From NCBI GenBank assembly GCA_032622095.1, contig CP136061.1, positions 175,979,692 to 176,043,691 of the forward strand: DNA of 64,000 nucleotides, in the 5' to 3' direction. This document shows positions 35,165 through 48,019 of this stretch, piece by piece. The notes beneath the pieces were generated by a model. That model was not told the DNA's origin, did no database searches, and saw nothing but the letters and a program-made list of their open reading frames with translations. Numbering within the stretch: position 1 is the first letter of the stretch; the number at the start of each line of letters is the position of its first letter. The position numbers and the translations under genes were made by a program. This DNA comes from Siphonodentalium dalli. Its lineage: Eukaryota; Mollusca; Scaphopoda; Gadilida; Siphonodentaliidae.

Positions 35165-35564
35165 GTACGTTTTGTTTTATTAACAGATCAATGTGACTTT
35201 CAGTTTCAATTTCTCTGTCGGAAAAGCACATCACGAAATTGGGTGATTTATTAATATTTTAAGCAATGGCTACGTGGTGAAATGAAACATAAAATAAATC
35301 ATCAAGTGACGTATTAATTCTTGGATAGTTACGTGTAAATTCAGTTACAATTGTCTGCATTATTAGTCCACACCAGTGCACATTAATTGTACCATCGATT
35401 ACATCGCACGTGTGTTTTGTTTACTTTTGTTTCTCCGGTGTTTGACCTTGACATTGCAGTCAATACATTCGCACAGCACAGATCTTGTGCAATTAATAAA
35501 TTAAACAATTTGTTCGTGCCTACATTGTATCTTACGATTCTCTTAGTTAAATTTTTAGCAATCA
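35165..35564 (+). repeat. Segment shared with 56099-56570 (inverted)
   Basis: Matches the reverse complement of 56099-56570 with moderate divergence: 'tttgaccttgacattgcagt', 'gtgcaattaataaattaaac' and 'cctacattgtatcttacgat'. The shared unit continues at 36402 after the Helitron. It belongs to the piggyBac-like family's internal sequence. Confidence 0.7.
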
Positions 35565-36401
35565 TCTATATATATATTTTGAGACTTCCGTATATATATA
35601 TGTGTGTATATGTGTGTGTGGGTACTTCATAGAATCGAAAACGGCTGCGCGGATCGAGCTCAAATTTTGTATATAATGGTAAAAACCCACGGGGATCGTC
35701 GACGTCACGTTTTGGACAAGCTCTGAGCACTCATTCTCCACTCCCAATCATCAAAATCACTGCAAACAGCACTTCGGGGGTTAAGGCATCAACGATCTTT
35801 ATATTGACCGTATTTGGAGTAACGCTCTTTATTGCCATCGACGTTGCTAAACGGTTACCCATGCATACGAAACCACAGATGTAAAACGCGAAATGCATTT
35901 ATCTCGATTAAAAAGGCAGAATTAACGTGTTGTGTGATTCTTATGTCTGTCGTTCCTAGGAAATTTTCAATCATACCTCTTTTAGGGACGGGTACTGCGT
36001 GTTGTGTGAAAAAAAAAAATGCGTGTTGTGTGACACGGGGGAAATTTTCATCGGGTCAGTTTTTCCGCCCGATGTACCTTAAATCATACCTCTTTTAGGG
36101 ACGGGTACTGCGTGTTGTGTCATTCTTATGTCTTCTTCACCTTAATCGGGTAAAATAAGGTCTACAAAAAATCAATTACAAAATTAATTAAAAAAATAAA
36201 AAATTGTCATTTCATAAAAAATTAATCAAAAAAATTTATTCAAAAATCAAGTAAATTAAAAATGCACATTTAACTCATGTTATAAACAAAAAATTAATAT
36301 TAACTCATTGAAAAAAACAAATTAAATTAAAAAATTAATTAAAAAATTAAAAAATTGTCATGTTTCTGACGAATACCGCCAGTGGCGGGCTAACCTGCTA
36401 G
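35565..36401 (+). mobile_element. Non-autonomous Helitron
   Basis: The 5' end is TCTATATATATA after an A (35564). The 3' end has the hairpin CCGCCAGTGGCGG (36376-36388), nine bases, then CTAG (36398-36401) followed by T. These are the hallmarks of Helitron termini and of insertion between A and T. The related sequence at 56099-56160 (inverse) lacks the element and reads straight through 'gcaatcat', so the empty site is visible. 837 bp, no Rep/helicase gene. Internal duplication of 'acctcttttagggacgggta' (35974 and 36089). Confidence 0.85.
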
Positions 36402-36985
36402 TTCACTATAAAAGGACAAGACAGTGCCGATAAGTAATTTGCGGTAAATGCCTCGCGCACTATTCCGCATTGATCACGCACTTTCAATTTAAAAATAGCC
36501 GCGTATGCTCGTGAACTCAGTGTTCAAATAAAAGTAACTAATGTAATACAATGTCATTTCTTTGATTTTTCACATCATGATATGGCCAATATACTGAAGT
36601 ATTTCACAGTGTTAAAGCGCGCAGAATAATAATTTTATTAATCAAACGAGAGAACAAAATGACCGATGCACATAAATTTGTTCTACAGTATTTTATCATT
36701 GCTGCTATGACGTCGACAAGGTTCCTAGATTTTTTCATCGTCATCAGCTGATCAATAAGTTCAATGACAACATTCGATAAATGGTCAATTGATACTAATA
36801 CTAAATCTAAGATATATTCTGTTTGAATTTCCAATGCAAGTCATTTATGTATTACCGAATGGGTAATAGTTATAGCCATGATAAATGACAAATGTCCCCA
36901 TTGTGCGCCCCAATTTCCAACCACGTGTTTACAGGTACATATTTTTTGCGCACGTTATCAGTGGGCGTTTCTTGGCGGGAGTGTT
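36402..36985 (+). repeat. Segment shared with 55075-55440 and 55540-56098 (inverted)
   Basis: Continuation of the unit that the Helitron split. It contains the segment coding 'DHLSNVVIELIDQLMTMKKS' on the minus strand, which recurs at 55218-55415 and in weaker form near 55740-55830. It ends 'cgggagtgttttt' where F2 copy 3 begins. Confidence 0.7.
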
Positions 36986-37550
36986 TTTATGTTTACCCAT
37001 ACCATAGTATGGTAAACATAGTGTCGTTGCCCGGATTGACCACTCGTCGTTCGTTAGTCCGTCCGTCTGTCTGTCTGTCTGTCTGTCTGTAGACACTTTA
37101 CGCATGGTGCGATAACTGAAATATTTTCTATCTGATCGGAACCAAATTTTGTATATGAATTTCTCAGCACCAAATACAGATCGAGTTCGAATATGGGTTT
37201 GATCCGAGATTTTTTTTACGGAGTTATGGCCCTTTTTCAACTTAGAATTTATGCATGCTGCCATAACTCAAAAGAAATTATCTGACCATAACCAAATTTG
37301 GTATGTGAGTTGCTCAACCCAAAATACATATCGAGTTCGAATATGGGTTTGATTCGATATTTTTTAATGGAGTTATGGCCCTTTGACATAGAATTCATGA
37401 ATGCTTCGATAAATCAACAATTTTTCAACTGATAGGAACCAAATTTTGTATGTGAGTTTCTCAACTCAAAATACAGATCGAGTTCGAATATGGGTTTGAT
37501 CCGGTACTTTTTACTGGAGTTATGGCCCTTTGATTATTTTATTCATCGCT
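36986..37550 (+). mobile_element. F2 copy 3
   Basis: Hairpin TACCATAGTATGGTA (about 37001-37015), (GTCT)n (about 37060-37090), then three core units of about 150 bp with 'cgagttcgaatatgggtttg' at 37182, 37332 and 37479. It is part of an insertion (about 36986-39024) into the piggyBac-family unit, which continues at 39025. Confidence 0.8.
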
Positions 37551-38105
37551 AAAATATATCAAAGATACACAGGTGGCACTGTCTAGATAGTATCTAATAA
37601 ATCACGTTCAGGATGCTATGAAGTTGTCTTCTCACACAGAGATAGTATAGTTGGTTCTCTCTTGTATTGAGTTAATTAACTGCTAGGAGATGTGTTGGCT
37701 GTATCAGATATACTTTATACTCTATAAGTACATGTATCTCTGGCCATATCATAGGTGGAATGTTTATACTATTATATTTTATATGCATGGTTATTTAAAT
37801 TTCATCTTAAAGGCATAATCTGGTTTCATTGTTTAATAGCATTACCATTGGAATTTTGTTGGTTGCATGGGAAGACAACTTTGGTTTTCAAAGTTTTAAA
37901 AACTTGAGAGCTCTGTATCAGTCTATGGGAACAAAATAATTGTTCATAAAACTTTTAGTACTGTAGGTCTAGTTTGTTTTATCTATATATTAATGGAAAG
38001 CTTTTTCGACATTGATTTCAATTGATTACATATGTGAATTGAAAAATTAAAAGGGCACACCAGGTTTGATGTATTTTTCCTGTACTCTGCATGAGATAAA
38101 ACTTT
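37551..38105. other. Unassigned sequence
   Basis: No gene or repeat recognised; it lies within the same insertion block. Confidence 0.3.
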
Positions 38106-38350
38106 TTATGTGTACCTATACCATAGTATGGTACACATAGCGTCAATGTCCGGATTGACCACTCGTCTGTCCATCTATATCTGTCTGTCTGTCAGACACT
38201 TTAGGTATAATGCGATAACTCTAACATTTTCTATTTGATCCGAACCAAATTTTGTATATAGGTTTCTCATCCCAAAATACAGTTCGAGTTTGAATATGGG
38301 TTTGATCCGATTTATTTTAAAGGAGTTATGACCCTTATTTTTTTTTTGAA
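38106..38350 (+). mobile_element. F2 copy 4 (one core unit)
   Basis: Starts at the hairpin TACCATAGTATGGTA (about 38109-38123), followed by 'catagcgtcaatgtccggat', the CTGT microsatellite and one core ending at 'ggagttatgacccttatttt'. Confidence 0.75.
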
Positions 38351-38779
38351 ATTTGAAATTTGGATTTTTCATATTTTTTTAGATTGAATTTCCTCGCTCA
38401 AATTAACATAAACAAATATTAAAAAACTTTTATAATAATAAAAAAATTATTTAATTCAAAAAAAAATTTGTCATTGACACTCATTTGTTTTAGTTGTATT
38501 CCATTAATAAGGTGTGATGTCCTGTATTGAAAATGTGAAGATTTTATTGCAATAGTTGCATGTAATATAATGATATAAATAAATTGCCATGTGAACATCC
38601 AATATCCAGAGTATGAGAATACCTTTAATAGATGTCATTCCAAGCAAAATCTGTTATTAATTGAGTGATGACATGTTACATAGCTCTAGGGGTTGGTTTG
38701 GTTGTTTGAAGGTAAAGATGAACAACCTGCTGGCTGGATAATTGTTTATCCTATCTGTCAAATTGATTAATGGCTAAAC

Positions 38780-39020
38780 AATTGGATCTCACAGTGAGAG
38801 GTCCTTGTGTGAATAGGGACAGAGTTATGAGATTTAAAACGACTCCTCCCCCACCCCAATTACTTTAACCCCTTCTTAAGACAAATTATTTGACCTTTTG
38901 ATTTTAAGTTAAGTACTGATATATGTATTACTGTGATCATATCTTTGACCAATTATCAGTTATAGCTAATCGCTATCGCCAAGTCATGGGTTAAACATCT
39001 GCCGATCGTGATCGGCCTCT
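38780..39020 (+). repeat. Repeat D with terminal palindrome
   Basis: 'cagtgagaggtcc...agttatgagatttaaaac' to 'ttatcagttatagctaatcg' and the perfect palindrome GCCGATCGTGATCGGC (39001-39016). A second copy is split by the TTA transposon (53985-54131 and 58822-58900). The palindrome recurs at 45109-45124 and in mutated form at about 58876. The uninterrupted sequence near 38938-38955 serves as an empty site for the 54132-58818 transposon. Confidence 0.75.
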
Positions 39021-39024
39021 CGTT

Positions 39025-39854
39025 TAAATAAACCATTTGGATTGAATCATGTGTCCATTCCTTTGTATTTTTCGATTATAGTGTGGAGAATATACTCAAG
39101 ATTATGTATTTGTCAATGCGCTTTAACAACATAATTTATTTGGGTACTAATCCAGACAATCCCCGTGCCCACAATATTGGGCTGAATTGGCGTGACGTTG
39201 GGAAGTGTAACTGAAGAGAAAATCGAAAATGTTGTCGAACTTTCCGATCAAAACTTTATTGAATTCTCAAAATTGCTCACTCAGTGTATTAAAATACAAT
39301 ATTAATCATATGATCTTGTGATGAATGAGGGGAAAAATCAAATCAAATGACAGTTTTATTTGAGAACATATCTAGGGCCAAAAGAGTTAGAACAACACGG
39401 CGTCCTTAGTAACACCAACACTGCAACAGCGCAGGTGTCTTGGAGTTGACTGGGAACTGTATTTGCTTCGCTGGTCAAATCATGATATTGGTCTTTTTAA
39501 TTCAGGTGCATATTATTAATAGCTCAAAAACATAAACAAGTCAAATAAATATTTTATTAGAAATAAAAATAAAGTTTGTAAATAAAAATCTGTAGAATAA
39601 AACTATATTAGATGGCTGTACACAGATCACAATTGCGTAGTACATTGACTTATTTGACTTGAAAAATAGCACCGCGACGACGCAGTTTTCGTTTTATTAC
39701 GATTTTATTATGAAATGTCGATTAAATTGTACAAAATCTACCACAAAACCCAACAAATTTTTTGTGTTATAATGCAATATTTTTGTTGTAAACTATGACC
39801 GAAAAAAATCCAAAAAAAATCCGGGCGCTCTGGGGCTCTCTGAACGCTAAAGGG
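39025..39854 (+). repeat. piggyBac-family right half
   Basis: 39025-39350 matches 54715-55060 and 63640-63960 (inverted). 39350-39854 matches 33700-34305 (direct), ending GCTAAAGGG plus TTAA (39855-39858). The left half is absent or displaced. Confidence 0.7.
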
Positions 39855-39858
39855 TTAA

Positions 39859-41395
39859 CAGACTGGAACATCACAAGCTACAGATGGTCTGAGGTCATTA
39901 TAAATGTTATTGGTTTCATAGAGATGCCAGCCTTTAACATAATCAATGCCTGTGGTTTGTTGATAGCTCTGTTGTATAATTGATACTGATGGGTGAGCAG
40001 TGAGTAGAATTTGATACATTATCATCGTAAACTTAAATTGGAATCTCTTGACCAAGTATTCCATGTCCAGGTCACCTTTTCACATTTAACCCAATGTTGT
40101 GGTGGTGGTGCAGCATTACAGATCCTGTTCCAGTGCATTCTCTTATATAAATGTGAGTGACCCATAAATTCCAATAATTTGTGTATTGTACATTGTCTAT
40201 AATAGTACTAGTCCAGGAGATCGACCCCAAGAAATAACAAATGTTGCTCATTTTGACGGACAAGTGCTATCCGGTCTAATTTTGTAGTAAAATGTATTTA
40301 GATTACGAAAATCCATGATAGCAGTGGTGAATTTGTAGCTTAATTGGTGAAAAACGTGTTTTTATTGACCTACCCGACGACCGAAAATGAAAGAATTTTC
40401 CGGCGACGTCATAGTACTACTAGTAGTCCGGGAGCTAATATGGGTACCCTTGCACCCCCTGGGACTTAACTTCTCCCCACTCATTTTTCCTTATTATGTC
40501 CTTCAACTTTTAAGCAATGTTAACAAGAAAAAAAAGTGGCTGTATAGACTCCAGACAAAATGGCGTCCATCATGGCCGCCGTTTTTCAGACAAGACCCTA
40601 AGTCAGTTATATGCAAATTATAGCGGTGAAAATCTTGTAAAATGTATACAAATGTATATATTTTCGTGAAGCTAAGACATAATGTCACTTTTTTGTGGCA
40701 AAATTGAAACTCACCATCCAAGATGGCCACCAAAATGGCCGCCGGAAGTTGAAAATATGACTTTTATTTTTACAAATATATTCTAGATCGATTCATGCTG
40801 TTTGGAACTGGTTGAGCAATGCGACTTTATTTTGTATTTTGTATATTAACTGATCATAGGGGCAATTAAATATGCACTTTTGGGGTCCAAGCCCCTTCCG
40901 TTCACTCAAAAAGTTAAATTTACAGAACGCGGTATAAAATTTCACCAAAAAAATCACAATTGGGATTATAGTCATATTTAACAAGAAATGAACAGAACTT
41001 TGTAATGTAATTGATGCATATGATTATACCTATGAATATTCCAACTCACTGGAACCAAAATTCTTACTTTGGCTCAAAATGGCTGCCAAAATATGGAAAA
41101 TGGTAAATATTGCCCCAGCGTGTCCTGCAATCGATTACAAGTTGTGGATGATGTACAAAATTGGCTATTCTGCCTTCTATACATTGAATACTATAAACAT
41201 GTCTGATGTAACATGGTTACTTGTTACTATTGTCACCACTGACATCACCAAAAATATTGGACTTTTCTCTCAAAAACTTTACTTAAATATCGGCAAAAAT
41301 TAACTTCTCATGTTTGGACCATTTTTTCAATTAAAATGTAACTATCTTTGGGTTGAAAGGTGTTTATTGTTTTGGTCTATATTAAATGTGTCACA
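39859..41395. other. Unassigned sequence
   Basis: Contains segments like 'atggccgccgtttttcagac' (about 40570) and 'aagatggccaccaaaatggc' (about 40720), loosely F1-like, and a stretch (39880-39945) similar to the inverse of 9690-9755. No gene recognised. Confidence 0.35.
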
Positions 41396-42520
41396 CTACG
41401 GGATTTATAGACCAAATTGTTCGCCCGATTTTCACAGAACTAGACTCTCATTAAGTAGACATGGATAAACTTTTTATATGCAGCCTGTGTCAGGGAGGAC
41501 GCAGTTATATAGGGTGGGTGTAATATAGTGTGTCATTTTGACATATTTCTCGATGGGTTAATATATAATGCTATGCTAATTATGGTCTGAAATGACTAAT
41601 ATCGAGATTTCTGGTGACCATTCAACGTTTGATACCATTTGATGTCCAGATGGGGTATATTTTAGAAGTTCTGACACGTCACCAAGCTTCGGTACATGTC
41701 ACGAAGCTTCGGTACATAGGAATAAACACCGCCACAGATTTGGGGTTAATGATGCAAGGTCACATTTTTCGCCAGATTTTGACAGAACTATATGCTCTCA
41801 TTATAAAGTAGGCATGGATAAACTTATCGTATGTGTCACTGTGTCAGGGAGGAAGCAGTTATATAGGGTGGATGTAATATAGTGTGTCATTTTGACATAA
41901 TTACACCATGGGTTAATATATAATTCCATGATAGTTACGATCTGAAATGACTGATATCGAAGTTTATGGTGACCATTCAACGTTTGATGCCATTTGACAG
42001 TACGTGTCACGAAGCTTCGGTAAATTGGATGAAAAATCGCCACAGATTTGGGGTTAACGATGAGAGGTCAGATTTTGACGAAACTGTATACTCTCATTAA
42101 GTAGACATCGATAAAGTTCTTATATGTAGCCATGTGTCGGGGAGGGAGCATGTTATATAGTAGGTGTAATATAGTGTGTCATTTTGACATATTCCTCGAT
42201 GGATTAATATATAATGCGATGCTAATTATGATCTGAAATTATTAATATCCTGGTTTCTGGTGACCATTCAACGTTTGTTACCGGTACCATATGTTGTCCT
42301 ATGGTGGTATATTCCTGGAGTTCTGACACATCACGAAGCTTTGGTACATGGCACGAAGCTTCGGTGCATTGGATGAAAAACCGCCACAGGTTTGGGTTTA
42401 AGAATGCATTGTCAATTTTTGTTTTGCCACAGCGCTGGGAGATAAGTATCCAGGGCCACATGTTTCTTTTGATTTTGATAGTACTGTATACTGTTATTAA
42501 TAAAGATACACCTTGATTAA
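41396..42520 (+). repeat. Three-unit tandem block (~290-355 bp)
   Basis: 'tgtcattttgacat' recurs at 41531, 41885 and 42177 with conserved order: 'ggtgaccattcaacgtttg', 'cacgaagcttcggtacat', 'aaacaccgccacagatttgg', 'gggaggaagcagttatatag'. The palindrome CGAAGCTTCG is found several times, often paired within a unit. Units differ by large indels. Confidence 0.8.
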
Positions 42521-43848
42521 CTTCATGTTGAATGATCCGGTCACAGTATAATTTTCTATTATTGAACATTTAACTTGAATGTCACGAATAATCGGTACAT
42601 TCATGTTTTTGTTTCGACGCCGACTGTATGCATAAATATGATTTAACTATAGTAATATATGAATAATAATGAATGTACCGAAGCTTTGTATCTATAGGTT
42701 ACAAACACCTAATTATTTCCATAGGCGACAGTGTTAACTAAAAGTCCCGCCGGCTATGGGTTAAGCCTATTTGAACTTCAAGTGGTCAATTTCCCTCAAT
42801 GATAATCAACCAATCAGCAGCCAGAATTTTTTGTTATGCTGACTCGAGTTTCAAGAAGCGTAACTCTATATAATTAGTTGCTTGTAACCTATAATTGTAA
42901 AGAAAATCGAACTTTGATCGTGTAAACCGCGCCAATTTTACAAAAAAAGCTTTACTGTGATACGATAGAAATATAGGAGTCATTGGACATCCTATTATCT
43001 CCCAGTGGTCCTTTGACACACATACCCCATTTTAAAATTGACAATTTTCTGGGGGTAAGAAATAACACAGATACTCGATTCCTGATAAATCTGGAAGCAC
43101 AGTTTTATAGTAGAAATATACTAATGTCTCATGCCATGCTTGTTATATACATATATACTGCAAGTGTCGCATGCCCCATGTCCATCCACTCTCTAATCGG
43201 AATATTATGACCACAAATGTGACCGCACCCAAAATTCAGGGTTTTCCATCATAATTTAATTTGTAAAATCCGACTCGCGTGCATAACGCACAGGATAGAA
43301 AGGCATATGTATACGTTTTGAAAACTAGTTACGTATATCTACCATACGCCTTAAGGAATTTATCTAATTTTGAACAGTACAATGTTTAATTGGATTTGAA
43401 TTAGACCACCCCTCAACTTAGAAAACAAGTAGAAACCTTCTTAAATCCATTTAAAAACATTGTAGAAGCCAAGTTGTAAATTATTTAACAATATTAAAAT
43501 AATTATGGTGAATTTAACCTTAAAATCATACTAAGATGAAATGGTTGGACGATTTTTCGTAAAAAAGTTTTTAAAAAATTGAGAAAAAAAAACATTGAAA
43601 TTCTTCAATTTTTTAGCACAATTAGTTATTTAACATTATTAACACAATTACTATTGAACTTAAGAATGCTACAAATTTGTTCTTGCTATCATGATTTTTC
43701 TTCATTACCATACCTAAAACATTAAAAATAACATGGTCGCAGCTTGTCTGTCAATATGAGCAACACTACCTCCCGATCTCCTGGACTATACATAACAGTA
43801 TACTCTATAATTCAACATCAAAACTCTCATTTTTGATTCCGATCAGAG
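42521..43848. other. Unassigned sequence
   Basis: No gene or named repeat recognised. 'gtcacgaataatcggtacat' (about 42580) is a weak echo of the preceding block. Confidence 0.35.
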
Positions 43849-45070
43849 CAGTGTTGTCAAAGTACCGACGGTACCACAACTTTCGGTACCGGTTCCGTAC
43901 TGATGTTCAGTACCGCAAACCGCGTTGTTATCAGTACTCATTGAGTGGTCTTTTATACTGCAAATAAATTTGGTTTTGTGGGTTCCATCATCAATTATTC
44001 GTTAAGTTCGAGGTTTAGTCAAACAACGAAAATAAAAATCGCAACGACATTTACAATTAAGTTGTTGTCTGCTGCGGTTTTCGGCAAGTCGCAAAGGGAG
44101 GATTTAAAAAAAGACAGAATACAGAGTGGAACGAATGTAGACATGTATGTTTGACTACTGGGCCGGCTAACATTGTAGGCTTGTATCATATTGTATGGAT
44201 ACATGGTAGCGACGGTCACACGGTGTCACGGACGGTACACCATATTATTTGTGTGGTAATTAATTACTCACTAATTGGCCATTAATTCATAATGCTGCCC
44301 TATTACTCGCATGTTGTAACTTGTAAATTTGTAATTTCATAAATGATGTCACCCAAATTCTGTCTACAGCGGCCAGTTTTCCTAAAAGTTCCGGTAAACT
44401 TTCCCTTTTAGTTTGGATAAATTGGGTCAATGGCATCTGCTTAAATTTTGGAGTCAAACCTTGACCACTTGTCTGAACTTCCAAATCCACTGATATTTTG
44501 TCGACAAATGTTTTTTCATTCCCGTTGTACTTCCCTTCGATCTGGCTATTACAGTATTGCATTCGGTGCATCTGGCTTTCTGCGAGTCATTTTCGTGTGG
44601 GATACAATAATCCCAGACGTGACTAGATTTCCTGGACGTTATCGTAATTCGTAAAAGGTAAAACACAACTTGACAGAGTAACAGACTCCTCTCAATTGAT
44701 GCATCGAAACGGCACGTGCAGAACACTGCAGACTTGCAACCGCGGCATTCCGGCGGCATCAAAGAAATACAATCATCACAAGCTCCCACACAATGTTGCA
44801 TTCTGTCAATTTCGTGACAAGTTTTCATAATGCGGCACACTGTGCCTTTGATGTTTGAATGTGCTGACGATATCACGTTAACCCATTGCAGTTGGGTTGG
44901 GCCTCATGTTGAGCTGCTTAATCAACCCTTTACATTCGTTAAGAGGTATATTAATAGCAATCAACAATCAGAACCGAGAACCGTCGGTACTCGAGTTCAG
45001 AACCGGTACCGATTTAAATTCTGATTACCGTCGGTTCCGGTACCGGTACCAGTACCTATTGACAACCCTG
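43849..45070 (-). mobile_element. hAT element with transposase remnant
   Basis: Terminal repeats CAGTGTTGTCAA (left) and the reverse complement of TTGACAACCCTG (right). Flanking 8-mers are GATCAGAG (43841-43848) and GATCAGAC (45071-45078), 7/8 identical, as expected for a hAT duplication. Subterminal regions are full of GGTACC/GGTAC words. An internal minus-strand coding remnant encodes a BED finger and the start of the transposase. Confidence 0.88.
44287..44876 (-). pseudogene. hAT transposase N-terminal remnant (BED finger)
   Basis: The first frame (44876-44454) contains 'SSHVWDYCIPHENDSQKARC' followed by 'TECNTVIARSKGSTTGMKKH': a BED-type zinc finger with C-x2-C and the first His. The second zinc-binding His is replaced by Tyr in 'HLSTKY'. 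A frameshift near 44500 moves the reading to 44571-44287, where 'LTQFIQTKRESLPELLGKLA' and 'AVDRIWVTS' resemble the region entering the RNase-H-like domain. The catalytic core and hATC domain are deleted. Confidence 0.75.
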
Positions 45071-45262
45071 GATCAGACTTACTATCACCAAGGGATGGGT
45101 TAACATATGCCGATCGTGATCGGCCTCTCATTTAAAGTTACACAGTCATATAATGATATCTGATACTCATTGCTGCACATATAAAATGACTTTAATAGCC
45201 ATCTGTTGTTTATTGCATTTCCATAGTGTGTGGACAGTGCGTGTTGTGTTGAAAATTTCCCC

Positions 45263-45317
45263 CGTGCCTAGGAACGACAGACATAAGAATCTTATGTCTG
45301 TCGTTCCTAGGCACGGT
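45263..45317. repeat. Perfect 27-bp inverted repeat, 1-nt spacer
   Basis: Arms 45263-45289 and 45291-45317 (CCGTGCCTAGGAACGACAGA... and its complement) around a single A at 45290. Only one arm is present in the other Helitron copy (about 35939-35960), so the palindrome arose by duplication in inverse orientation within this copy or its parent. Confidence 0.95.
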
Positions 45318-46140
45318 GGAAATTTTCATCGGGTCAGTTTTTCCGCCCGATGTACCTTAAATCATACATCTTTTAGGGACGGGTACTGCGTGTTGTGTCA
45401 TTCTTATGTCTTCTTCACCTTAAAGGGGTACTGTACGCCACATGTTGTTGTTGGTTTCTATAGTCTCCGAGTCGGAGAATAAGGTTATTTGAAAGTCTGT
45501 TGAGTACGAAGTCATGTTACGGATGACAAATTTACCGGAATGCAAAAATACAAATTGTCGTTGTCGAGTAATTTTTGTAAAATTTTCAACCAAATGAATC
45601 AAATAAAAGTTATATTATATGCATACTAGTCCCATATAATCATTTAAGTTATTGTATAGTCGCTAGTCAGTGAGTGGCTTGAGTGTTCTCCCCGTATCAT
45701 CATAATATTTTAAGCAATCGTGTGTGCGATCGGTTTAAAAATCCAGTATCCCTCAATTACTATTTTTGATTACGGTAATTCGTAATTTAATTGACGCCAT
45801 TTTAGGGAGCGTCTCAAAAGTCTTTGCGGAATTCCGAAAGTATTTTCCGAAAACAAATGACGTTATGAACACTTTGCGGAAAACTGTTTGCGGAAATTTT
45901 TCGGTAATTACGTTCCTTCTTTCGGAAAATAGCGCTAAGGTTTGCGGAAAAGAAGACGACGTTTGCTGATTTTTTTCGGAATACGTCCGACGTTTTCGGA
46001 ATTTGCGGAAATAATTGCGGAATTCAACCCAACGTTATCGGAATTTTAGTTTCCTCTTTCGGAATTTGCGGAAATAATTGCGAAATTCACCCTAACGTTA
46101 TCGGAATTTGAATGCATGCGGACCTCGTTCCGGAAAATTT

Positions 46141-48019
46141 GCGGAATATATTCATGGGTGTCGGGCCGGTAAAATCGTAAACATCACCGCATACTAGAGT
46201 ATATAGGTCTATTGCTATTGGGTTCGTTTATTTATTAGGTTTTCAGTGTTTATTAACTTAATAAAAACAATACAGCAATTAAAACACTTTTCCTTGACGA
46301 ATCTTGGTATGGCTTCATCAAGCATTCATTGCCGCAGCTATCTAGTCAAAACGTGTTTTAATTCACAAGCACGAATCATGTATATATATTGCATGCAGGG
46401 AGTGAGTACCGGTACCCTATATAAACCTCCTGACATGTACTCATATATATTTGACACGAGAGTGCGCAATTATCGCTACATGTATACCAAGTTCCATGAC
46501 ACTGGAAAAGTTCACGGCTGACCTAGTTAATTGTAGCAATGATGTCAGTTTCACACTGTTTGCAATGTCAACACTGTCCTCCCCATTGAAGTCTGTGCAA
46601 TGCGTGTAGGCCTACTGACTTCTTTCATTAATAGTCGCATTGCGATTGGTTAGACAACAAACAAACACCGACAACAATCATAGTATTTCAGGTATTGTTC
46701 CCACCCGGCCTCTATCTCAGTCTGAATGGAGTTACCACTGATTGGTTAAATTTTAATCGAGCTCTGCCCATGCAAAATTGCAAATTGCATGTCTTTTGTG
46801 GATTCCGTTTTCGTTAGCTAACGACCAGAATATGCGATGAGGTGTGACTGCATGCATCCTTTATATTTCACTTAAATATATGATATATCTTGCCTATTGT
46901 GGACCCCCCCCCCCCCCCCAACTTTTCTAAAGTAGGGGAACCTAATACAGTCGCAATAGTATATAATACTGCCAATTTTCGAATCTATAGTTATCGCCAT
47001 AGAATGACATATTTTTTTTTATCTTCCGAAACACTTATTTGCATATTACATTTTAGATACATTAGGTCCCGGCTTTAATTCGGCTTTACTCCTAACAATT
47101 TAATAAAGAGCGTTCCGTAGTTTTTTCAAGAATCCTGATGGATTGTAAAAATTAAAAGAGCGCAGGAAATTTCGATACAAATCTCCAGTGCAAAGGTTAT
47201 ACGCGAAGCAGTCATATTTAACTGACAAGTGTACATGTGCATAGGCCTATATGGGCTACTAGTTATAAGTAGCTGTAAATGAATGTTGTTTTCTTTAATA
47301 CGGCTACACTTGATTTTTTTTAAATTGAAAAATAGACCAACATTCTATAAATGTATCTTCAGCCAGATAAATACGTATTGTTCCCAATACTGCATTATTA
47401 AGTCACACCCAACTATATTTGCAACTGTAACGTTTACTCAGGCGATTTGCATTGGAAGACATGTCCATTCAAATTAATCCGACCACTTTTTTTCTGGACA
47501 TGTTGTGTGAATTCAACTGCGAAAATTAATGTGACCTTCAATTATTAATTCCGTCAGAAACGGCATGGGTAGAAATTAAGTACAAATCTCAGTATAAGCA
47601 GGTCATACACTGACACACTTGGGTAACTTTGACAAGACAATAAAGATTACCAATGTGGTCAGTTGATGACCTATATCATATTATTCATATATTTATATCA
47701 TTAAGAGGTAAACCTATTATATGCCCATTTACAGTAACAGTAGTAATCTTACGAACATTGCCACAAAAAAGTGAATAAAACCCCTGATTGGGAACTTGTT
47801 AATCGCCGTTATTTTTGCGCGCATCTGTATCTCTCAAATGCCAGGTGCAGCGAATTACGTCAGCACGAGGACTGTGTAGCAATGAACATGGTTTGCTACA
47901 TCGTATACCGTTGTTTGAGTGAACATGATTGTATGTCACTTTCTCTGCGATATTCTCTTTCAAGTTTAATCAAAAGTCCACTGGCACGATGCCCCGCGAC
48001 TTTGTCTTTATAGTAACTA
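46141..48019. other. Unassigned interior of the TTA transposon
   Basis: No gene recognised. A C16 run lies at 46904-46919. An open frame at 47771-48013 has no family signature. Confidence 0.35.

Noticed and set aside
38990-39020. Palindrome GCCGATCGTGATCGGC considered as a Helitron 3' hairpin
   Set aside because: It is not followed by CTRR within the expected distance in any of its three copies.
39859-40064. Similarity of 39880-39945 to the inverse of 9690-9755, considered as continuation of the DIRS-like RT
   Set aside because: The sequence does not continue the expected RT region after YLDD. It is more likely an unrelated repeat next to the break.
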